From Loripinus fragilis (taxonomy: Eukaryota; Mollusca; Bivalvia; Lucinida; Lucinidae), in NCBI GenBank assembly GCA_964019695.1, contig CAXHUL010000535.1, positions 1 to 64,000 of the forward strand: DNA of 64,000 nt. The letters run 5' to 3'. The translations under genes were made by a program, and so were the position numbers. Shown piece by piece: positions 41,993 through 50,900 of the stretch (position 1 is its first letter; each line of letters starts with the position of its first letter). The notes beneath the pieces are model-generated. The model saw only the letters and a program-made list of their open reading frames with translations, was not told the DNA's origin and ran no database searches.

Positions 41993-44900
41993 AGGGAGAG
42001 AATGTTATGGAAAGATCTTGAAGCAAAGGGAGACAACACCTATATATAAGTGCAGGGCTCATATACAGCAGAGAATCCAGTGAGTCTGTAAGCACCAAAT
42101 AAAGTCAATGACAGAACTACTGAAATGGGAAGGTGAGACTGAGCAGTTGTTGTGTAATCCAAAGGTGGCAGGATCAATCCTACTCTCCAAAGCACTCAGA
42201 CAAAGTTCAGGTGTGCTACTCCTAATGACCTTCCCTGTTAACCAGATTCTTCCTTCTGGTTGATACAATGAACATTGGATGGTCATTTGTATATGTCACG
42301 GGTGATGATTTCCAAATAATACAGTGTATTACTGAAGAACATTTTTGTCTTAACAAACAGTGAAGACTGTAATGAAATGTCACATGATCCAGTATACAGT
42401 ATACAAAGGGTTAATGGAACACTCGCAAACATGAGATTTTGATACCTATCCAGGGATTTTCCTAGGCCTGATTTGGGGCCGAAAATCGGCCCTTCCCAAT
42501 TCATTTATGAGCCAAAACTTCCCAAAATGTTGTATATCATTTCCAATTTCTTAAATCTACATTTTGGTGAAAATTTATGAAAATCTGAACAAAAATAGCA
42601 AAGATACAGGTGCATGAAAATTTGCATAAAAATGTGAATGAAAACATGTTTCATTCATTTTTTTTATGCAAATTTTTATGAGCTTTTATGGAGGGCAATT
42701 AAAGCTACAAAGATTTCACAGCTTTATACTGCTTATTTCTTAATATGTTTTTAATCCATTTTAAACGGCTGTATAAAGTTTTCCCTATTCTGATGGTTGA
42801 AACGCTTTTTTCCCAAATTCAACAGGCCCATGGCCCCGACTTCAGAAAAGTTGGAAAATCCCTGTTATCACATATGTGTGATGTGAATCTCTAGAACATG
42901 TATGAAGGCCTGGATGGGGGGTTCTAAAAATTGCTAATTATTAAAATTTTGGCCACTTAATAGCTTGTGATAAAATATTTGCCTAATTGAAAAAATCCCC
43001 CTGTTAATCAGTAAAACCTATAATTGCCATTTTTCGCACAATCGTTAAATTTTAGAATGTGTTAAATCGGTTATCACAATTTTTTTTGGTCTTCATTATA
43101 TTTTAGGCAGAAAGGTTCAATTTTAGACAAAAAATAGCTATGCTAAAGCTTAAAAGTCATTTTTTTCTTGTTCAAACTTATTTTTAGTTTTCATGCTTTG
43201 CAGGAATGATCAATACAGATAAGAAACACTTTACTCATGAAGAGCTCAAGAAAGCATTGAAAGATTTTAAGACAACCAAACTGGATGAAACAGATCTTAA
43301 GGTACATGTAATAGTTTTACTGTTAGCATCCATCCATCCTTCTACCTGTACCAGTCCCATTTCACATATGTACTCATGGAGACAGTTCTTTAAAATACAC
43401 ACAACATGGGATTTGGTTGAAAAATAAGAAAATTAATTTTTAGTTACACACTTTTATCTGGATGCCTTGGGCCGAACTTATTGAAATCTTAAAATTCCTC
43501 TTTCCAAAAGTGCATGCATGTTTAAATGTGACTTTAAGCTTATAAGATACAGGGCTTTAGTTAAGAGTGTGTAACAGAAAAATTATTTTCTTATATCTCA
43601 ACCAAAACATATATCGTGGGTACTCAAAAGAACCGTCTCAATGAGCTAAAAATTATGAGTAAGAAAATATTGGCAATTTCACACTAAAAAAATTGTTTAT
43701 CTAAACCTGTGAGATAGGTACCAAAACCTCATGAGCTGACCTGGTTACTTTTACAATTGCATACCTGCTTTTGTGTCATGTTGATAATCACTATAGATGA
43801 ATACTACAAGATAACTCACAAATGAATAGGTTTGCACTAATACAGTAAAACCTGTGTAAAAGGGCCACTCAAAAATAGACAAAACAAATATCTTAATGAC
43901 AGATGGTAGCTTAATGAAGGTCAAAAGTATTGCAGATTGGTCCCCTTGGAGCATTCTGCCATACTTTTGACCTGCATTAAGTGATAATTGGTCTAGAAAA
44001 CCAATTTTTCGGTCTTTTTTAGAGTGGACATTTTTCACAGGTTTTACTGTAATTGTGGGAGCAGTTTCTGTCAGAATGACTATTTTGTCAAATCAATTTT
44101 CAAAAACCGCATATTACACTGTTCAGCAACCACTGCCCGAAGGAAAACAGTATTTTGCGAAAATCTTTTCATAATAGAATTTCCTCCAGTGGCTGTTGAA
44201 AGCAGGAAGGGTCACTCTAAAAAACATGCACATCTTCACTGGTTAAGACTGTCAGATACCAGCATGTGCTGGTCTAAAATGGCACTAGATCAGTATTAGT
44301 AGCAACAAGAGACATTAGGGGATGTTGCTGACATTCTTGATGTTCTTTCGACTTTGATACAGTGCTGTTTTACTGTCAGCATTATGCTTGGAAATGATGT
44401 TAAATGAGACAGAACGAAAAGAGCACCTTTATTTAATCCTAATGATCTGATGACACTGAGATTGTGTTGCCTCACCTTTCAATAGATTTCGGAACTCAGC
44501 ACCAGTAATGAGTATAGCCTCCACGGCTGTCACAACATTAAACGAGTATACTTTGGGTTAAATATATGAGCAGTTGGATGGTCTGTTTGGGAATGTGCCT
44601 CCATTCCTCTATGAGGAAACACTAAAGATCCACCAGCCAGCTGTGTTCAATCAGTCATACATGTACGGAAACTGTTCTCCCTAGATAATCCCACACATGT
44701 CTAATCCATTGCTAGAACATCAGGAATTTTAGCAGCATCTATTTATGCCTCTAATTGATACCAATACCGATCAAAGGCCGATTCACATCAGCACATGCTG
44801 GTATCTAACAGTCTTCACCTGTGAAGATTTGCATGTTTTTCTTAATGACCCTCCCTGCTTTCAACAGCCCCTGGACTAAAGGTTTTCAAAAAAAAATACT

Positions 44901-47900
44901 GTTTTCTGTTGGGCAATGATTGCTGAACAGTCTGATATGCACTTTTGAAAATCGATTTGGAAACCAAGTTTTTCACATCATTGAATGTTTTGTTCCATTA
45001 CTTTTTTTACCGAGTATATTAAATCAGACGGAAGAATCCATTAGTGCATAAAGGGTTAAACCGGTTATATTTATATGTTGCATGCTGATTCTTTCACAGA
45101 GGGAAGCTGAAGTGAAAAATAAGTTTCGCAGCTACAAGGAGTTGAAGCAAGACTTTGAGGCTTTAAACATGGACATAAAGACTGACGGTGAAATAGTAAC
45201 AGATCTCCTGGATAAACTGAGAGACCAGGATAAAGGCATGCCGGAGAAACTACCCGTGTTAGCTGAGCTAGAATACTACCTGCACCAGGTTAGTTAACTT
45301 TTTGCCTGCTAGCGGTGAACTTTGTTGTATGCTGATGACGTTTGCAAACAGATTGGACCCAGATCAGGCCCGACGTAAGGTCGGGCCTGATCTGGATCCA
45401 AGCTGTTTGACACTTTGGTAGTATTCCTGAAATTTTTTTTTCATAAATTCAATTTTGAAAAAGTCAACAGACAACAACAAAAGCATGAAAAATTACCCAG
45501 CATATAAAGAGTTAATAGCAACAGAGGGGGGCATTGTCATTTTCACATGCCAACATCAGCACTGGTTCTCGAGTGTGAACTATTTGTGAAAAATATCACT
45601 AAAGGTGTAAATTGTTAAAATAGAAAATTCTTGGCTATCGAACATTTAGGGGATAACTCTATTCAAATTTTCATTTCGGGAGGTATATGGTTGGATAAAC
45701 GGATGGAAATTTAGTTTTAAAAATGTAAAACATGTTTTCCGACAGTAAATCCAATGATATACCTCCCCGATGAACATTTTTTACTGTGGTTATCCACATT
45801 CTAATGCTCTACTGCAATCTTTTCTTGAAATACAGCATTGAAGCACAGCATTGAAGCATATAAAAAAATCTTTATCCAAAGAAATGTAATGTTATTAATG
45901 ACATCAAATTTTTGATATTATCCAATCAGACATTGGGCTACAAAAGCAAGTGCATTAGAATTATTTTTGTTGACAAGCTTCTGTGACAATTTTAAATATT
46001 TAACAAGATGCTGTTTGTTTTTCCTGTTTGATCTTATTGTGTGTCATCTAGTAATATCCAGGTAAATTGTTGGAAGCAACATTCATTTTAAGTGTTATAC
46101 ATCAACCTTTTGGAATAGAATTTACGCAGAGGTCGTGGTACATCTATAATGTAGTTTAGTGATAAATGTATGATGTATTACAGATTGACAATGCAGTTCT
46201 GTTTAAAGATCTAGGTGGTCTCCCTTGGATCATTAAAGCTATCAACTATACCCAGGATGAAACAGTTCAGAAAGAGGCTGCCCTTGTGCTAGGAGCAGCC
46301 ACTCAGAGGTAATCTATCATCAACATTTATTCATACAAGCCTCCAGATAAGAGTGTGTAATCAAAATTGAGTTTTTTTTATTTCTCAACCAAAGCATAGG
46401 TTGTGGGTGCTCAATGAGACGGTTCTTTTGGGCACCCAAAACACATGTTTTAAATTGATAGTTTAGAAAATATTCTCAAGTTTACGTTCAATAAGTTTCC
46501 TTATCAGGACCTGTGGTTCAAAACATGGACAGTCAGTTGTAACAGTTGACAGATCATGTTTCCTGTACGAGAACATTACAACAAGCAAATTTTTGGCATT
46601 ATTTAACATTTATTAGCATGACAAGTGTAAGATTTTACGAAAAAGCTTGCCTGATCAGCAGCAACTTATTTTATTGAACAACATATATATAGGTATACCC
46701 TGTCGTTCGCTCATTTTCTGGGTCATCAAGATGTTGAAATAAATTTTTGAAATGAAAGGTTTTGCTTGGAAGAGGAAATACATACTGTTAGGGGCAATAC
46801 AATCAGGGTTTTTGATTTTAGTATTCAGTGGTACCTCAAGTGTTCATCTCAGACTATTTCTGCGACTTGTGGACGATTTCTAACTGGTGTGTACATTTCT
46901 TGACCATCAAACGGGTACCTGCCAAACAGATTCTTAGAGGTGGTGAGGAATAAATAAATACACCATCTGAGGGTTTGAAAACAAAAAGAAAAGATTTTGT
47001 TTGTTTTTTGAGTGTTTTAGTTTGTAGGAGCTGTTGAAATTTCATGGTCAGTCAAGATAAGAGTTTTATTAGCTTGAGGAATATCGAGACTGTAAATGCA
47101 CTGTTTTTTTTAGCCTTCACTGCTTGCATATATGATAAATACAACAAATATTAAATGGATCAAAGGTTTTTATAGACCAAAGAAAAACATATCACCATGT
47201 TTCGTTTGAAAAGTAAAAATATATCTTTAAAATAATTATGAGCCTCACAATGAAAATTTATGAAAATGAAAAAATTCAACAAAATTACCTGTATTGCCAA
47301 TCACAACTCAGATCAGCCTGCACATCTGTCTTGTCTGATCTGACAGCATAAAGGAATCTTTGTAATTGTCTAGCCTTTGAGCATTCAGTTTATTTGGCTT
47401 GGCAGATGTCCAGTCTGATTTGAGTCTATGGTAGGCACCGGTACCCCATTTATATATTTGGTGATGTCCTGCTGCTACTCATATCAAGAACTGTGGAACA
47501 CATATTCAGGCCCCTAGATAAAGAGTGGGTAATTAAAAATTAGTTTTCTTATTTTTCAACTAAAGCATATGTTGTGGGTACTCAAAAGAATTTGTTAAAG
47601 CAGATTTATAAGAAAATATTCACAATTTTATTCTCAAAATATTTTGCTAATCATGAGCTATGCATGTATATTGCAGCAATCCCAAGGTTCAGGTAGGAGC
47701 TATAGAAGCAGATGCTCTTCAGGTTCTACTCCGCCTCCTCTCACCACAATCAAAGTCTTCCATGGACTTGAAGAGAAAGATCATCTACGCTGTTTCATCA
47801 CTCTGTCGCCACTTTCCATATGCCCAAAAGAAGTTTCTTGAGCTAGCTGGACTGAGTGTGTTAAGTGAACTGTTTCAAGAATATGATGCTGAAAAGCTTC

Positions 47901-50900
47901 AACTCAAAGCTGTTACTCTGCTCAATGATTTTCTCATAGAAAAGGTGAGTGTTCAAGAAGGGACCTTTTTTTAGACCAGAAACTCCCTAAATGGGTACTA
48001 TTGCAAACAGTGAAGACCCCAGATGAAATGCCATATAGTGTGGCATTTCATCAGGGTCTACATTGTTTGCTTAGACAAAATCTATCTTCAGAGAAAGAAA
48101 TACAAATTTCCGGAACTTTCTACAGGTGTCCCCTTAAAAATTTATAAATGGACATATCCATACTTATTGTATCAACATGTATGGAAAATGCCATTGGTCT
48201 GAAAAGGGTTTAAAAGTGAACTATTTCAAGAATACAATGCTTAAAGCTGTCACTCTGCTTCATGATATTTTCGTAGAAAAGGTGGGTGTTCAAGAAGGGA
48301 CCATTTTATATATTATGCAGCATTTCATCATGGTCTGCACTGTTTACTAAGACAAAGTAGAAATACAATTTTGGGGAAAATTTCCACCTGTGATCTCTAA
48401 TAAAAAAAGGACAAATCCATTGTTATTGTATCAATATGTATGGAAAATTCCATTGGTCCGAAAAGGGTTAAACAACTGTTTCAAGATTATGATGCGGAAA
48501 AGCTTTAACTTAAAGCTGTTAACTGGCTTCATGATATTCTCATAGAAAAGGTGAGTGTAAAAGAAGCCATTTCAGAAGGAACCCTTTGTAAACCCAAAAC
48601 CCCTAAACGGGTACTTTTGCAAACAGTGAAGACCCAGACTGCACTGCCTGCTAATACAAAATTGATCTTCAGAGAAAGAAATACTATAATTTTGGAAATT
48701 ATAACCTGTGACCCTATAAAATACAAAATGGACTATTCCATGCTTATTGTATCAATATGTGTAGGGAATTCAATTGGTCTGAAAAAGGTTAAGTGATCTG
48801 TTTCAAGAACATGACACGCAATAACTACAACTTTAAGCTGTTACTCTGCTTCATGATATTTCTATAGAAAAGGTGAGTGTTAAGAAGGGATCCTTGATAT
48901 TAAGAGAGATAGCCATGGTGCTAGTTTCATTATTGCTCAGCCAGTGCATGAGAATTTAGTACTTCTGGCATCAGATAGCAGTGAGGACTGACCACAGCCT
49001 TCCCTGCTTGCATACACAAAGTAGGGATGTGGATGAAACCTCAAACCAAAATTTATATCTCTAGCTTCCCTAGATACGTCAGCATTGACGTTTATTAGAG
49101 GCATTTGCAATAAGTACTGAAATCTAGTGTGCTGACTAGCTTAACACTCATAGAATATTCAAGTGACGAGCAAAGACTCTGATCAGACTGTGTGTATGCA
49201 TAGACTGATCTGAGGCTTTGCTGGTCGCACATACCACATTGTTGGAAATCTGATGTCATTGCTCAATTATTATCGTAAATTCATATTTTAACACTTCAAA
49301 TACGAGAACCAACTAACTCAGGGAAAGCATATGCAAACAAAAAAGTCCCAGATCGGCATTCTTCTTGAGGAGCAGTCTGATCAGGGACTATTAGTTTGCT
49401 CTTTCAGCAAACTATTTATTACTAGTAGCTGGGCTGAGAGTGTTAAGTGAACTGTTTCAAGAATATGATGCGGAAAAGCTCTAATGAGCAAGACTTCTTT
49501 ATACCTATATAACTTATTTTGGGGTTGAAAACAATTAACTCTTTGCCTACTAGTGTTGTCTGCTGATAACTTTTGCAAACAGATTAGACCCACATCAGGC
49601 TTGACAAAAATGCCGGGCTTATTTAGAATCCAAACTATTTGAATGGTATTCATCAAAGAATTTTTCAAAAAAGTTGAAAAAAGTCTGCAGACAACAAAAA
49701 ATCATACAAAATTACCCAGTAAGCAAAGAATTAAGATGAGGAAAATGATTATCTTCAACATACTGCTATATGCGTTTTTATAAGTATCTACATTCTGTAG
49801 TTTTCTATTTTATGGTTTGATATTTATGCTTGTTTGTTTCACTAGGAGACTGCTGAAGCCAACATAAATGAAGATAATTCTTTTGAAGTGGAAAAACTAA
49901 GACAGTACAAATTGTAAGTACAGAATTCCTAACCTCTAGAATTCTCACTCAAACAGCACATTCGCAATCTTTATGATTATGGAAATTCCAACAAATGAGG
50001 TAATTTTTCTTGCTCAGAACTGTAAACTATGTCATTTGTTCTGGTAATGAATTTTAAAATGTCAACAAGAGTGTGTCTGTGGGCAAAATATTTGCTACCA
50101 TGTTGCTGCCAGTGTCGTCAGCTTTAATTTGATATGCAACATGACTACTTTCAGAAAAAGATATAGTTTGTCCTTTTGACCCCACCCCCTGGGTTGAGGG
50201 TGTGTCTCTGGGCAAGATATTTGCTACCATGTTGCTGCCAGCGTCGTCAGCTTTAATTTGATATGCAACATGACCATATTCTGAAAAAGTTTAATTTTGG
50301 CCTTAATAATTGCCTTAGTTATTGCAAAATTTAAATATTTGACCTTTGACCCCTTAGGTGGGGTCAAAGGGGGGGTGGGGTAAAACTTTGACACAACCAT
50401 TCTTATCTACCGGCACTTGGCAATCATGGTCTATAGTGAGAAGTTGTTAAATATAATAGCTTTGATGAAATGTGAAGATCATCACACAAAAAAGCTAGTA
50501 TAGGTTTTGCCTTATAATTGCCTATATACTTAAACAAGGGCAATAACTCAAGTGTTAAGGGGTCGATTTTGACCAAACTTATAGGATATCGAGAGTCCAT
50601 GGTACTAATCATTTGTACCAAGAATGAATTAAATCTGACCAATAGGTACTGAGATATGGTTCCGGACAGACAAAAAGTGTGGACGGATGGACGGACGGAC
50701 GCACGGACGACGTCAAAACTATATCCCTCCGACTTCGTCGGGGGATAAGAATTGTTGGCACTTTAAAATTTATGTCCAGAACAACTTTCATGCTCATGTA
50801 AATGGTGCACAAAAAAAAATTGTATAACCTCTGTTGTTTTTAAAAACTATGATAGATAGCAGGGATCAAACAGTGTAAACCCACTTAACCCAGATCAGAT

